Part shown: positions 52,912 to 63,329 of the stretch, one piece after another
How the letters are laid out: each line of letters starts with the position of its first letter
Position numbering within the stretch: the first letter of the stretch is position 1
Assembly (NCBI RefSeq): GCF_002025705.1
Contig: NZ_CP018846.1
Span: 421,001-485,000 of the forward strand
DNA length: 64,000 nucleotides
Reading direction: 5' to 3'
Origin: Pseudomonas putida
GTDB taxonomy: Bacteria > Pseudomonadota > Gammaproteobacteria > Pseudomonadales > Pseudomonadaceae
Notes under the pieces: generated by a model
The model's database searches: none
Told to the model about the DNA's origin: nothing
What the model saw: the letters and a program-made list of their open reading frames with translations, nothing else
Translations under genes and position numbers: made by a program

Positions 52912-55233
52912 ATGACTCGAACCCGAAATCCTCGTACCCCTCAGAAACGCCCGACCGGCCGCTCGCGCGCCTGGCTGGGCTGGGCCTTGAAGCTCAGCCT
53001 GGTCGGCCTGGTGATTGTTGCCGGCTTCGCGGTTTACCTCGATGCCGTCGTCCAGGAGAAGTTCTCCGGCAAGCGCTGGACCATTCCGGCCAAGGTGTAT
53101 GCCCGGCCGCTGGAGCTATTCTCTGGCCAGAAACTGAGCAAGAACGACTTCCTCACCGAACTCGATGCCCTCGGCTACCGGCGTGAAAGCGCGGCCAACG
53201 GCCCGGGCGCGGCAGCGGTCAACGGCAATACCGTCGACCTCAACACCCGTGGCTTCCAGTTCTACGAGGGTATGGAGCCTGCGCAGTTCGTGCGAGTGCG
53301 CTTCTCTGGTGACTACGTGGCTGAGCTTGCCGGTGCCAACGGCAAGAAGCTCGACGTGGTTCGACTCGAACCGCTGATGATCGGCGGTATCTACCCGAAA
53401 AACCTCGAAGACCGCATCCTGATCAAGATCGACCAGGTACCGCCGTACCTGCTCGAGACCCTGGTAGCCACCGAGGACCGGGACTTCTACAGCCACTTCG
53501 GTGTGTCGCCCAAGTCCATTGCCCGGGCCATGTGGGTCAATACCTCGTCCGGCTCGATGCGCCAGGGCGGCAGTACCCTGACCCAGCAGCTGGTAAAGAA
53601 TTTCTACCTGACCAGTGAACGCAGCCTCAGCCGCAAGCTGACCGAAGCGATGATGGCTGTGCTGCTGGAAATGCACTACGACAAGCGCGAAATTCTCGAG
53701 GCCTACCTCAATGAAGTGTTCGTCGGCCAGGATGGCCAGCGCGCAGTGCATGGCTTCGGCCTGGCCAGCCAGTTCTTCTTCAGCCAGCCGCTGTCAGAGC
53801 TGAAACTGCACCAGATCGCCTTGCTGGTAGGCATGGTCAAGGGGCCGTCCTATTACAACCCGCGGCGTTACCCTGAGCGTGCGCTGGCGCGGCGTAACCT
53901 GGTCCTCGACCTGGTGGCCGAGCAGGGCGTGGCCAGCCAGGCGGAAGTCGATGCGGCGAAGAAGATGCCGCTAGGCGTGACCAAGCGCGGCAGCCTTGCC
54001 GACAGCTCGTTCCCGGCCTTCCTTGACCTGGTCAAGCGTCAGCTGCGCCAGGACTACCGCGACGAAGACTTGACCGAAGAAGGCCTGCGCATCTTCACCA
54101 GTTTCGACCCGATCCTGCAGATGAAGGCCGAAACCTCCATGGCCGAAACCTTCAAGCGCCTGGCCGGGCGCAAAGGTGCCGACGAGGTGGAATCGGCGAT
54201 GGTCGTGACCAACCCGGAAACCGGCGAAGTGCAGGCACTGATCGGCAGCCGCCAGTCCGGTTATGCGGGCTTCAACCGTGCCATTGACGCCGTGCGGCCG
54301 ATCGGCTCGCTGGTCAAGCCGGCGGTCTACCTGACCGCATTGGAGCAGCCAAGCAAGTACACCCTGACCACCTGGGTGCAGGACGAGCCGTTCTCGGTCA
54401 AGGGTGCCGATGGCCAAGTGTGGCGCCCGCAGAACTATGACCGGCGCTCGCACGGCACGATCTACCTGTACCAGGGCCTGGCCAACTCGCTGAACCTGTC
54501 GACCGCGAAACTCGGCCTGGAAGTGGGTGTGCCGAACGTGATCAAGACCATTGGCCGCCTTGGCGTCAACGTCGATTGGCCGGCCTTCCCGGCGATGCTG
54601 CTGGGCGCTGGCGGCATGTCGCCGATGCAGGTCGCGACCATGTATCAGACCATTGCCAACGGTGGTTTTAATACGCCGATGCGCGGCATCCGCAGCGTGC
54701 TCACCGCCGAAGGCGAGCCGCTCAAGCGCTACCCGTTCCAGATCCAGCAGACCTTCGACCCAGGTTCCATCTACCTGGTGCAGAACGCCATGCAGCGGGT
54801 GATGCGTGAGGGTACCGGCCGCTCGGTATACAACGTGCTGCCAAGTTCGCTGACCCTGGCGGGCAAGACCGGTACCAGTAACGACTCGCGCGACAGCTGG
54901 TTCTCTGGCTTCAGCCAGGACCTGCTGGCCGTGGTGTGGATGGGCCGTGACGATAACGGTAAAACGCCATTTACCGGTGCCACCGGCGCCTTGCAGGTCT
55001 GGACCAGCTTCATGAAGAAGGCCGACCCGCTGCCGTTGGACATGCCGCAGCCAGACAACGTGGTGCAGGCGTGGATCGACCCGTACAGTGGCCACGGCTC
55101 CGACAGAAGCTGTCCGGGAGCCGTGCAGATGCCGTATATTCGCGGCAGCGAACCGCCTGCCGGTGCAACCTGTGGCGGCGAGCAGAATCCCGTAGAGTCG
55201 GTCATGGACTGGGTCAAGGGCTGGATGAACTGA
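52912..55233 (+). CDS. mrcB: Penicillin-binding protein 1B
   Basis: The 773-aa bifunctional peptidoglycan synthase has a short cytoplasmic end, one membrane helix (about 27-45), a UB2H regulatory region (about 60-150), a GT51 glycosyltransferase with catalytic Glu188 (EDRDFYSHFG) and QGGSTLTQQLVKN, and a transpeptidase with Ser466-x-x-Lys469, Ser526-x-Asn528 and Lys652-Thr-Gly. It extends and crosslinks the wall. It is divergent from the kinase-like gene, and a lipoprotein gene follows 28 bases later. Confidence 0.96.
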   Translation: MTRTRNPRTPQKRPTGRSRAWLGWALKLSLVGLVIVAGFAVYLDAVVQEKFSGKRWTIPAKVYARPLELFSGQKLSKNDFLTELDALGYRRESAANGPGAAAVNGNTVDLNTRGFQFYEGMEPAQFVRVRFSGDYVAELAGANGKKLDVVRLEPLMIGGIYPKNLEDRILIKIDQVPPYLLETLVATEDRDFYSHFGVSPKSIARAMWVNTSSGSMRQGGSTLTQQLVKNFYLTSERSLSRKLTEAMMAVLLEMHYDKREILEAYLNEVFVGQDGQRAVHGFGLASQFFFSQPLSELKLHQIALLVGMVKGPSYYNPRRYPERALARRNLVLDLVAEQGVASQAEVDAAKKMPLGVTKRGSLADSSFPAFLDLVKRQLRQDYRDEDLTEEGLRIFTSFDPILQMKAETSMAETFKRLAGRKGADEVESAMVVTNPETGEVQALIGSRQSGYAGFNRAIDAVRPIGSLVKPAVYLTALEQPSKYTLTTWVQDEPFSVKGADGQVWRPQNYDRRSHGTIYLYQGLANSLNLSTAKLGLEVGVPNVIKTIGRLGVNVDWPAFPAMLLGAGGMSPMQVATMYQTIANGGFNTPMRGIRSVLTAEGEPLKRYPFQIQQTFDPGSIYLVQNAMQRVMREGTGRSVYNVLPSSLTLAGKTGTSNDSRDSWFSGFSQDLLAVVWMGRDDNGKTPFTGATGALQVWTSFMKKADPLPLDMPQPDNVVQAWIDPYSGHGSDRSCPGAVQMPYIRGSEPPAGATCGGEQNPVESVMDWVKGWMN

Positions 55234-55261
55234 GCCCTGAGCAGCATTGATGAGGTGTGAA

Positions 55262-56053
55262 TTGAATAAGTGGCTGTTTCCTGCCGTGACGGCGCTGGTG
55301 GTGCTCCAGGGTTGTTCGACCGTGCAGCGTGGCAACATTCCGGTGGTGGACTCGAGCACCCGGGTGTCCAATAGTGAGCGTGTCCAGGCCAATCGTTCGG
55401 CTGCGGGCATGAGCAACGGCACCTCGCAGGCGCAGTCGCTGCCCGAGGACTCAGGCGTGACCGTCATGATTCCGCAAGGCGCTGGTGCTGCCGGCATCCA
55501 GACGTTCCCGGCGGCCAACGGCGCGGCGCCGATCAGTACCGGCCCGATCACGCCAGGCCCGGTTAGTTCGGGTCCGGTCACTTCGGTGCCAATGACCACC
55601 AATCCTAACCCGATTGCCGATGAACCGTTCGATATCGCCTCGATGAACAGCACGCCAGCTGCTTCTGGCGCACCGACCGGCATTCCGCGCAGCAATACGG
55701 CTTCCGGTGGTCTGTCGGCCGATGAACAGCTCGACGGCCCGGTGCTGGCGCTGCTGACTACCGCCCAGTCGCAGCAGGGCACCGGTGACTACAATGGTGC
55801 CGCCTCAAGCCTGGAGCGTGCCCAGCGCATCGCCCCGCGCGAGCCGCAGGTGCTGTTCCGCCTGGCCCAGGTGCGCCTGTCGCAAGGCGACGCGCCGCAG
55901 GCCGAGCAACTGGCCCGCCGTGCGCTGACCTACGCCAATGGCCGCCCCGACCTGCAGGCCGAGCTGTGGAATACCATTGCCCAGGCCCGCGAGAAGCAGG
56001 GTGACAGCGCCGGTGCCGCCCTGGCGCGGCAGAAAGCGCGGGTCAACTCGTGA
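55262..56053 (+). CDS. Lipoprotein with TPR-like C-terminus
   Basis: The 263-aa product has a lipoprotein signal with Cys in VVLQGCST (about residue 18), a long low-complexity Ser/Thr/Pro/Gly region with repeated GP units (TGPITPGPVSSGPVTS), and a C-terminal helical TPR-like part (about 165-260: LLTTAQSQQGTGDYNGAASS, EPQVLFRLAQVRLSQGD). I prefer TTG 55262 because GAGGTG is just upstream; ATG 55250 is possible. Its place after mrcB suggests a role in PBP1b activation like LpoB, but there is no clear sequence similarity to LpoB. Confidence 0.8.
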   Translation: MNKWLFPAVTALVVLQGCSTVQRGNIPVVDSSTRVSNSERVQANRSAAGMSNGTSQAQSLPEDSGVTVMIPQGAGAAGIQTFPAANGAAPISTGPITPGPVSSGPVTSVPMTTNPNPIADEPFDIASMNSTPAASGAPTGIPRSNTASGGLSADEQLDGPVLALLTTAQSQQGTGDYNGAASSLERAQRIAPREPQVLFRLAQVRLSQGDAPQAEQLARRALTYANGRPDLQAELWNTIAQAREKQGDSAGAALARQKARVNS

Positions 56054-56385
56054 TGATCGAGCAACGCATTCTCGACATCGCCGACCATCTGCTGCTCATC
56101 GAGCGTGAGCTGCAGGTGCAGGGCTGGTGGGATGACGAGCCGCCCAGCGACGAAGCACTGGCCAGCACCGTACCGTTCGCGGTCGACACGCTCAGCTTCG
56201 AGCAGTGGTTGCAGTGGATCTTCCTGCCACGCATGAAGATCATCATCGAGCTCGGCCACCCGCTGCCCAATGCCTCGAGCATCCTGGTGATGGCGGAAAC
56301 CGTGTTCACCGATCGTCCGGAGGAAAGCCGCGAGCTGCGCCGGCTGTTGGCAGCATTCGATCAATTGATCGCTCCTTCCGCCTGA
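56053..56385 (+). CDS. YqcC-family protein
   Basis: The 110-aa protein matches the YqcC family: an N-terminal helix with LLLIERELQVQGWWDDEPPS, and the conserved FEQWLQWIFLPRMKIIIELGHPLP. In E. coli yqcC lies beside truC; function is unknown. The ATG overlaps the previous stop (TGATG), so it is coupled to the lipoprotein gene. A terminator follows 20 bases later. Confidence 0.88.
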   Translation: MIEQRILDIADHLLLIERELQVQGWWDDEPPSDEALASTVPFAVDTLSFEQWLQWIFLPRMKIIIELGHPLPNASSILVMAETVFTDRPEESRELRRLLAAFDQLIAPSA

Positions 56386-56404
56386 TTTCTTCAGTTTTTC
56401 CTTC

Positions 56405-56432
56405 AAGGGCCGCAGATTGTGGCCCTTTTTTA
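56405..56432 (+). terminator. Terminator after the YqcC gene
   Basis: AAGGGCC (56405-56411), loop GCAGATTGT and GGCCCTT (56421-56427) are followed by a T-run. It closes the mrcB cluster. Confidence 0.85.
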
Positions 56433-56516
56433 TGGAAATCTTATTTTTTCTGCTGCTGACTTGGTTTTTAGTGGTGGCAGGAATTCATCTTGGGGAAAAA
56501 TTGGCAATAATTTTTC

Positions 56517-56766
56517 TTGACTTGTAGGCGCCAAATCACAAGAATCCAGATTCCGCTGTAGAGGGACTGCCAGAAGCAGACCCGCTAAGCAGATCATGAG
56601 GCGCACACCCGCGCCGCCTGTTACACCCCGCAACGCGTTACCTCGCGCTGGGTGGGAAACCCCCGCAACACTCTGGGGAGCTCCCAATACTTGCTCAGTC
56701 AGTGCTGAACGTTCGCTCATGCTCTGCTTGGCAGTAAACCTATTAAGACCCGTCCACTAGGGACGG
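56517..56766 (+). promoter_or_regulatory. ilvI leader region with possible leader peptide
   Basis: In the 408-base gap before ilvI, TTGACT (56517) and AAGAAT (56540) form a possible promoter. A 54-codon frame follows (ATG 56596 to TAG 56760). Its end, from an internal ATG at 56719, reads MLCLAVNLLRPVH: four Leu and two Val in 13 residues. The stop lies in the loop of a CCGTCC/GGACGG hairpin (56750-56766), 28 bases before ilvI. This resembles a branched-chain attenuator, but no good ribosome site or T-run is present. Confidence 0.4.
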
Positions 56767-56793
56767 TATTCTGGCGTTTTAGAGGTGAACAAC

Positions 56794-58518
56794 GTGGAGC
56801 TTTTATCTGGCGCTGAGATGGTCGTCCGCTTCTTGCGTGACGAAGGCGTTAAGCACATCTACGGGTACCCTGGTGGTGCTCTCCTTCATGTTTACGACGC
56901 ACTGTTCAAAGAACCGGAAGTGGAACACATCCTGGTTCGTCACGAGCAGGCGGCAACCCATATGGCGGACGGCTACGCCCGCGCCACCGGCAAGGCCGGT
57001 GTGGTGCTGGTAACCTCCGGCCCGGGCGCAACCAATGCTATTACCGGCATTGCCACCGCCTACATGGACTCGATTCCGATGGTCATCCTGTCCGGCCAGG
57101 TGCCTAGCACCATGGTTGGTACCGATGCCTTCCAGGAAACCGACATGATCGGTATCTCGCGGCCGATCGTGAAGCACAGCTTCATGATCAAGAATCCGAC
57201 CGAGATCCCTGAAGTACTCAAGAAAGCCTTCTACCTGGCGCAATCCGGTCGCCCAGGCCCGGTCGTGGTCGACATTCCAAAAGATATGACCAATCCGGCC
57301 GAGAAGTTCGAGTACGTCTATCCGAAGAAGGTCAAGCTGCGCTCGTACAGCCCGGCTGTACGTGGTCACTCCGGCCAGATCCGCAAGGCTGCCGAGATGC
57401 TCCTGGCTGCCAAGCGCCCGATCGTCTACGCCGGTGGCGGCGTGATTCTCGGCGGTGGCTCCGAAGCGCTGACCGAAATCGCCAAATCGCTGAACCTGCC
57501 AGTCACCAACACCCTGATGGGTCTGGGCGGCTTCCCGGGTACTGACCGTCAGTTCCTCGGCATGCTCGGCATGCACGGCAGCTTCACCGCCAACATGGCC
57601 ATGCACAATGCCGACGTGATCTTCGCAGTCGGTGCGCGTTTCGACGACCGCGTGGTCAACGGCCCGGCCAAGTTCTGCCCGAACGCCAAGATCATCCATG
57701 TCGACATCGACCCTGCGTCGATTTCCAAGATGATCAAGGCCGACGTGCCGATCGTCGGCCCGGTCGACAGCGTGCTCAGCGAAATGCTCGGTATCCTCAA
57801 GGAAATCGGCGAGCAGCCTGACAAGGCGGCGCTGGATGCCTGGTGGAAGCAGATCGACGAGTGGCGTGGCAATGGTGAACTTTTCCCTTACGACAAGGGC
57901 GACGGCAACGTCATCAAGCCGCAGAAGGTCATCGAGACGCTCTGCGAAGTGACCAATGGCGATGCCTTCGTCACTTCCGACGTTGGTCAGCACCAGATGT
58001 TCGCGGCGCAATACTACCGCTTCAACAAGCCGAACCGCTGGATCAACTCCGGTGGCCTGGGCACCATGGGCTTCGGCTTCCCGGCGGCGATGGGCGTCAA
58101 GCTCAACTTCCCGGATCAGGACGTGGCCTGCGTGACCGGCGAAGGCAGCATCCAGATGAACATCCAGGAGCTGTCCACCTGCATGCAGTACGGCCTGCCG
58201 GTGAAGATCGTCAACCTGAACAACGGTGTGTTGGGCATGGTTCGCCAATGGCAGGACATGGCCTACAACGGTCGTCACTCGCACTCGTACGTCGAGTCGC
58301 TGCCTGACTTCATCAAGCTGGCCGAGGCCTATGGCCATGTGGGTATCCGCATCACCAGCCTGAAAGACCTCAAGCCGAAGCTGGAAGAAGCGTTTGCGAT
58401 GAAGGACCGCCTGGTGTTCATCGACATCGCGGTCGACCGCAGCGAGCACGTCTATCCGATGCAGATCAAGGATGGCTCGATGCGTGACATGTGGCTGAGC
58501 AAGACGGAGCGTACCTGA
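56794..58518 (+). CDS. ilvI: Acetolactate synthase, large (catalytic) subunit
   Basis: The 574-aa ThDP/FAD enzyme condenses pyruvate to acetolactate or acetohydroxybutyrate, the first common step of valine, leucine and isoleucine synthesis. It has catalytic Glu51 ([12 protein letters not shown]), the FAD-region [11 protein letters not shown], and the ThDP-magnesium motif [15 protein letters not shown] use GTG 56794 because AGAGG (56781-56785) is 8 bases upstream; the GTG at 56785 overlaps that site. ilvH begins one base after the stop. Confidence 0.97.
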   Translation: MELLSGAEMVVRFLRDEGVKHIYGYPGGALLHVYDALFKEPEVEHILVRHEQAATHMADGYARATGKAGVVLVTSGPGATNAITGIATAYMDSIPMVILSGQVPSTMVGTDAFQETDMIGISRPIVKHSFMIKNPTEIPEVLKKAFYLAQSGRPGPVVVDIPKDMTNPAEKFEYVYPKKVKLRSYSPAVRGHSGQIRKAAEMLLAAKRPIVYAGGGVILGGGSEALTEIAKSLNLPVTNTLMGLGGFPGTDRQFLGMLGMHGSFTANMAMHNADVIFAVGARFDDRVVNGPAKFCPNAKIIHVDIDPASISKMIKADVPIVGPVDSVLSEMLGILKEIGEQPDKAALDAWWKQIDEWRGNGELFPYDKGDGNVIKPQKVIETLCEVTNGDAFVTSDVGQHQMFAAQYYRFNKPNRWINSGGLGTMGFGFPAAMGVKLNFPDQDVACVTGEGSIQMNIQELSTCMQYGLPVKIVNLNNGVLGMVRQWQDMAYNGRHSHSYVESLPDFIKLAEAYGHVGIRITSLKDLKPKLEEAFAMKDRLVFIDIAVDRSEHVYPMQIKDGSMRDMWLSKTERT

Positions 58519-58519
58519 T

Positions 58520-59011
58520 ATGCGGCACATCATTTCCCTGCTGCTGGAAAACGAACCCGGTGCTCTGTCCCGTGTGGTCGGCCTGTTCTCCCAGCGCAAC
58601 TACAACATTGAAAGCCTGACCGTGGCGCCGACCGAAGACCCGACCTTGTCGCGTCTGACGCTGACCACCGTTGGCCATGACGAAGTGATCGAACAGATCA
58701 CCAAGAACCTGAACAAACTGGTCGAAGTGGTGAAACTCGTCGACCTGTCGGAAAGCGCTCACATCGAGCGTGAACTGATGTTGGTCAAGGTCAAGGCCAC
58801 CGGTGCCCAGCGCGCCGAGATCAAGCGCACCACGGATATCTTCCGTGGCCAGATCGTCGATGTGACCGCCAGCGTGTACACCGTGCAGCTGAGCGGTACC
58901 AGCGACAAACTGGACAGCTTTATCCAGGCGATCGGCACCGCATCGATTCTCGAAACCGTGCGCAGCGGCGTTACCGGCATTGCCCGGGGCGACAAAGTGC
59001 TCAGCATCTAA
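58520..59011 (+). CDS. ilvH: Acetolactate synthase, small (regulatory) subunit
   Basis: The 163-aa product has an N-terminal ACT domain (MRHIISLLLENEPGALSRVVG and RNYNIESLTVAPTEDP) that binds valine for feedback inhibition, and a C-terminal domain (DIFRGQIVDVTASVY) that activates the large subunit. It begins one base after ilvI, and ilvC follows after 55 bases. Confidence 0.97.
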   Translation: MRHIISLLLENEPGALSRVVGLFSQRNYNIESLTVAPTEDPTLSRLTLTTVGHDEVIEQITKNLNKLVEVVKLVDLSESAHIERELMLVKVKATGAQRAEIKRTTDIFRGQIVDVTASVYTVQLSGTSDKLDSFIQAIGTASILETVRSGVTGIARGDKVLSI

Positions 59012-59024
59012 ATTCAAAAATTAG

Positions 59025-60083
<1,059 letters not shown>

Positions 60084-60098
60084 GTCTTATCGAAAGAT

Positions 60099-60126
60099 GA
60101 AAAACGCGGCTTCGGCCGCGTTTTTT
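60099..60126 (+). terminator. Terminator after ilvC
   Basis: AAAACGCGGC (60101-60110), loop TTCG and GCCGCG (60115-60120) followed by six T form a typical intrinsic terminator 18 bases after the stop. Confidence 0.95.
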
Positions 60127-60233
60127 CGTTCTGGCAGCCAGCTTCTGGTATAAAGCAGACCAGTGGCCCGCCGTCAGAACCTGTTTCGCGGGCCCGTGTC
60201 GAACATTTTCCATCCTGTTGCAAGGTACCCTCC

Positions 60234-61076
60234 ATGAGCGAACGTCCCGAAGAGCCGAACAAGCCCTCCGACGCCGAAAGCCTGCTACCTGTCGATGAGC
60301 ACGTTGAAGAAGGGCATGACGCCGAAGGGCGCAAGGTGCGCCATCGCGGCATCTATCTGCTGCCTAACCTGTTCACCACCGCCAACCTGTTTGCCGGTTT
60401 CTATTCCATCATCAGCTCGATGAGCGCGCAGAGCGCTGGCGACCCACGCGAGGCGAGCAAGTATTTCGCCTTCGCCGCCATTGCGATCTTCGTGGCCATG
60501 GTGCTCGACGGCCTCGATGGCCGTGTGGCGCGCATGACCAATACCCAGAGCGCCTTCGGTGCCGAGTACGACTCGCTGTCGGACATGGTCGCCTTCGGCG
60601 TGGCTCCGGCCTTGTTGGCCTTTGGTTGGGCGCTGGGTGACATGGGCAAGGTAGGCTGGATGGTCGCCTTCATCTATGTGGCCGGTGCGGCGCTGCGTCT
60701 GGCTCGTTTCAATACCCAGGTCGGCACTGCCGACAAGCGCTACTTCATCGGCCTGGCCAGCCCGGCTGCCGCCGGCGTGGTCGCCGGTACCGTGTGGGCG
60801 TTCAGCGACTACGGTATCCAGGGTTCCAAGCTGTCGTTCCTGGTGGCGCTGCTGGTGGCTGCCGCGGGCATGCTGATGGTCAGCAACATCAAGTACAACA
60901 GCTTCAAGGAGCTGGACCTCAAAGGGCGCGTACCGTTCGTGGCGATCCTGGCGGTGGTGCTGGTATTTGCCGTTGTGTTCAGCGATCCGCCGCGCATCCT
61001 GCTGCTGATCTTCCTCGCCTACGCGGCATCTGGGCCGATCCAGTTCCTGCTGCGCGGACGTCGGCGCAAGGCGTGA
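60234..61076 (+). CDS. pssA: CDP-diacylglycerol-serine O-phosphatidyltransferase
   Basis: The 280-aa type II PssA makes phosphatidylserine, the precursor of phosphatidylethanolamine. It has a charged N-terminus, then about eight membrane helices and the CDP-alcohol phosphatidyltransferase motif DGLDGRVARM followed by GAEYDSLSD. Its sequence fits the integral-membrane Bacillus-type enzyme rather than the soluble E. coli form. ATG 60234 follows AAGG. It stands between the ilvC terminator and the msrP leader. Confidence 0.95.
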   Translation: MSERPEEPNKPSDAESLLPVDEHVEEGHDAEGRKVRHRGIYLLPNLFTTANLFAGFYSIISSMSAQSAGDPREASKYFAFAAIAIFVAMVLDGLDGRVARMTNTQSAFGAEYDSLSDMVAFGVAPALLAFGWALGDMGKVGWMVAFIYVAGAALRLARFNTQVGTADKRYFIGLASPAAAGVVAGTVWAFSDYGIQGSKLSFLVALLVAAAGMLMVSNIKYNSFKELDLKGRVPFVAILAVVLVFAVVFSDPPRILLLIFLAYAASGPIQFLLRGRRRKA

Positions 61077-61103
61077 TAATTATTTAACGTTGGAATAACC
61101 CTC

Positions 61104-61152
61104 CGGCTCCATAGTCTTACTGGTACATCCGTTATCCAGTGCTGTGGAGCCG
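61104..61152 (+). promoter_or_regulatory. Hairpin enclosing the msrP ribosome site
   Basis: CGGCTCCA (61104-61111) pairs perfectly with TGGAGCCG (61145-61152), and an inner ACTGG (61119-61123) pairs with CCAGT (61136-61140). The 3' arm contains GGAG (61146-61149), the msrP ribosome site 7 bases before the ATG. Such a fold would limit translation until opened. Confidence 0.6.
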
Positions 61153-61155
61153 ATC

Positions 61156-62169
61156 ATGCTCATCAAGCTTCCCAGGTCTTCCGACTGCAAGGCAGCGGAG
61201 ATCACCCCCGAAGGCATCTACCTTTCCCGGCGTACCCTGCTCGGTGGCTCATTGGCCGGCTTGGCCCTGGGCGCTTTACCCGGTGCGGCTAGCGCAGTTG
61301 AAGTGTCGCGTTATGCCGATGTGGCGGCCGGCTCCGCGCCAGCCTGGTTTACCGACAAGCTCGCTGCTGCGCGCTGGCAGGCAGTGGCGGTCAAGGACGA
61401 GGCGATCACGCCCTTCAAGGATGCCACCCACTACAATAACTTCTATGAGTTCGGTCCTGACAAAGGCGACCCGGCCGCCAATGGGGGCAGCCTGAAGACC
61501 GAGCCCTGGTCGATAGTGGTGGATGGCGAGGTGGGCAAGCCAGGGCGCTATGCGTTGGAAGACTTCGTCAAACCCTATCAGCTTGAAGAGCGTATCTACC
61601 GGTTACGCTGCGTCGAGGCGTGGTCGATGGTCATTCCCTGGCTTGGCTTCCCCTTGGCGCAGGTGCTCAAACAGGTCGAGCCGACTTCGAAAGCACGCTA
61701 TGTGCGTTTCGAGACGTTGAAGGATCCGCAGCATATGCCCGGGCAGCGTTCAGGTTTTGCCTTGATCGACTGGCCTTATAGAGAAGGCTTGCGCCTTGAT
61801 GAGGCGATGCACCCTCTGGCGATATTGGCAGTCGGGATGTATGGCCGGGAGCTGCCTAATCAGAATGGCGCACCGTTGCGTCTGGTGGTGCCTTGGAAGT
61901 ACGGGTTCAAAAGTATCAAGTCGATCGTGCGAATCAGTCTGGTGGCCGAACAGCCGGGGACTACCTGGCAGGGGCTGGCTCCCGATGAGTATGGCTTTTA
62001 TGCCAATGTGAATCCGACCGTTGACCATCCGCGCTGGACTCAAGCCCGCGAGCGGCGCCTGCCAAGCGGGCTGTTCAGCCCGAATGTGCGACAAACACAG
62101 ATGTTCAATGGCTACGCCGATGAAGTGGCGTCGCTGTATACCGGGCTCGATCTGCGGAAGAACTATTGA
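61156..62169 (+). CDS. msrP: Periplasmic methionine sulfoxide reductase, catalytic subunit MsrP
   Basis: The 337-aa molybdopterin enzyme (YedY) repairs oxidised methionine in periplasmic proteins. It has a twin-arginine signal ([12 protein letters not shown], cleavage after ASA), the molybdopterin ligand Cys152 ([10 protein letters not shown]), and [14 protein letters not shown] near the C-terminus. The ATG at 61156 has GGAG 7 bases upstream; a GTG at 61144 would lose it. It overlaps msrQ (TGATG), its membrane partner. In relatives hypochlorous acid and other oxidants induce the pair. Confidence 0.95.
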   Translation: MLIKLPRSSDCKAAEITPEGIYLSRRTLLGGSLAGLALGALPGAASAVEVSRYADVAAGSAPAWFTDKLAAARWQAVAVKDEAITPFKDATHYNNFYEFGPDKGDPAANGGSLKTEPWSIVVDGEVGKPGRYALEDFVKPYQLEERIYRLRCVEAWSMVIPWLGFPLAQVLKQVEPTSKARYVRFETLKDPQHMPGQRSGFALIDWPYREGLRLDEAMHPLAILAVGMYGRELPNQNGAPLRLVVPWKYGFKSIKSIVRISLVAEQPGTTWQGLAPDEYGFYANVNPTVDHPRWTQARERRLPSGLFSPNVRQTQMFNGYADEVASLYTGLDLRKNY

Positions 62170-62780
62170 TGCGCTATCCCTGGTTTCGGCTTGCCATTTT
62201 TATAGTCGGGTGTCTGTTCCCTGTGTGGTGGTTGTACGAGGCAGCGATGAATCTGCTAGGGCCGGACCCAGGGAAGATCATGATGGATCGGCTTGGGCTC
62301 GGCGCTCTGACATTCTTGCTGGTAACCCTATGCATGACCCCCTTGCAGAAGTTGTCGGGGTGGCCGGGTTGGGTCGTGGTGCGGCGGCAGCTGGGATTGT
62401 GGGTGTTCGCCTATATCGTGCTGCATATCCTGGCCTATCTGTTCTTCATTCTCGGGCTGGATTGGGGGCAGTTGGCGGTTGAGCTGCGCAAGCGGCCATA
62501 CATTATTGTCGGTGCACTCGGCTTTCTTGGGTTGCTGGTGCTGGCGGCTACCTCGAACCGGTATAGCCAGCGGCGACTGGGGGCGCGGTGGAAGAAGCTG
62601 CATAAGTTGGTGTACGGGGTGCTTGGGCTGGGGCTGCTGCATTTCCTGTGGGTCGTTCGTTCGGATCTGAGGGAGTGGGCTATCTATGCATGCATTGCTG
62701 CTGTGCTGATGTTGGTGCGGGTTCCTGTGGTTTCGCGTGTGCTTCCCAGGATTGCCCGGAAGCAGGGGAGGGCGGTTTGA
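62169..62780 (+). CDS. msrQ: Heme b membrane subunit MsrQ
   Basis: The 203-aa membrane protein of the ferric-reductase-like family (YedZ) passes electrons from the quinone pool to MsrP. It has about six helices and conserved heme-binding histidines in [22 protein letters not shown] and GLLHFLW. ATG 62169 overlaps the msrP stop. An rRNA operon follows after about 70 bases, so its transcript must end or run into the rrn promoters. Confidence 0.94.
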   Translation: MRYPWFRLAIFIVGCLFPVWWLYEAAMNLLGPDPGKIMMDRLGLGALTFLLVTLCMTPLQKLSGWPGWVVVRRQLGLWVFAYIVLHILAYLFFILGLDWGQLAVELRKRPYIIVGALGFLGLLVLAATSNRYSQRRLGARWKKLHKLVYGVLGLGLLHFLWVVRSDLREWAIYACIAAVLMLVRVPVVSRVLPRIARKQGRAV

Positions 62781-62821
62781 GGATGGGGCTGGCCGGTTAC
62801 CTGTTTTGAGCCTTTCGATTG

Positions 62822-62877
62822 GAATATTTCAAATAAATGAAATTAACGGTTGACGGGGTTTCGAATCCCCTTATAAT
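62822..62877 (+). promoter_or_regulatory. rRNA promoter 1 with AT-rich upstream element
   Basis: TTGACG (62850-62855), a 16-base spacer and a perfect TATAAT (62872-62877), followed by a GCGCCCC discriminator. AT-rich sequence at 62822-62847 resembles an UP element. The GC-rich discriminator fits repression by ppGpp and DksA. Confidence 0.8.
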
Positions 62878-62993
62878 GCGCCCCACTTCCAGCGACATCG
62901 GAACGACAAACTCCTTGAGATTCAATGAGTTAGGTAGTTAAGGTGAGGTTGGAGGCGCTTCGATCGAGTGATCGATAGCGGGTGAGATGAAGG

Positions 62994-63021
62994 TTGACAG
63001 CGGTTTTAAACGCTGTATTAT
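62994..63021 (+). promoter_or_regulatory. rRNA promoter 2
   Basis: TTGACA (62994-62999), 16 bases, TATTAT (63016-63021), followed by TCGCCTCCC. It lies 144 bases after promoter 1. Confidence 0.8.
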
Positions 63022-63080
63022 TCGCCTCCCGCTACGAGAGATCGCAGCGAGCCAAGTGTTTGAAGCTAAACGAGTTTCTC

Positions 63081-63131
63081 GCAAAAAACTTCAAAATAAA
63101 CGCTTGACAGGCTCTGAGGAAAGCGTAGAAT
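63081..63131 (+). promoter_or_regulatory. rRNA promoter 3 with UP-like element
   Basis: TTGACA (63104-63109), 16 bases, TAGAAT (63126-63131), followed by GCGCGCC. An A/T-rich block at 63081-63102 (GCAAAAAACTTCAAAATAAA) is a likely UP element. The predicted start is near 63138, about 190 bases before 16S. Confidence 0.85.
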
Positions 63132-63167
63132 GCGCGCCTCGGTTGAGACGAAAAGCTCTTAACCAAA

Positions 63168-63213
63168 CGCTCTTTAACAAATCGAATCAAGCAATTCGTG
63201 TGGGTGCTTGTGA
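63168..63213 (+). promoter_or_regulatory. rRNA antitermination site (boxA and boxC-like)
   Basis: CGCTCTTTAACAA (63168-63180) matches boxA, which loads NusB/NusE and, with NusA, prevents early termination. TGTGGGTGCTTGTGA (63199-63213) is boxC-like. Confidence 0.8.
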
Positions 63214-63329
63214 GTACGGACTGATAGTCACAAAGATTATCAGCATCACAAGTGACCATGCGAGAAATCACATAGTCATTTGAGATTGCTGAGCCAAGTT
63301 TAGGGTTTCTTAAAAACCCAAGCAGTATT

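Noticed and set aside
56430..56720. A 96-codon minus-strand frame with a hydrophobic stretch, in the ilvI leader
   Set aside because: It has no ribosome site, crosses the terminator after the YqcC gene and resembles no known family.
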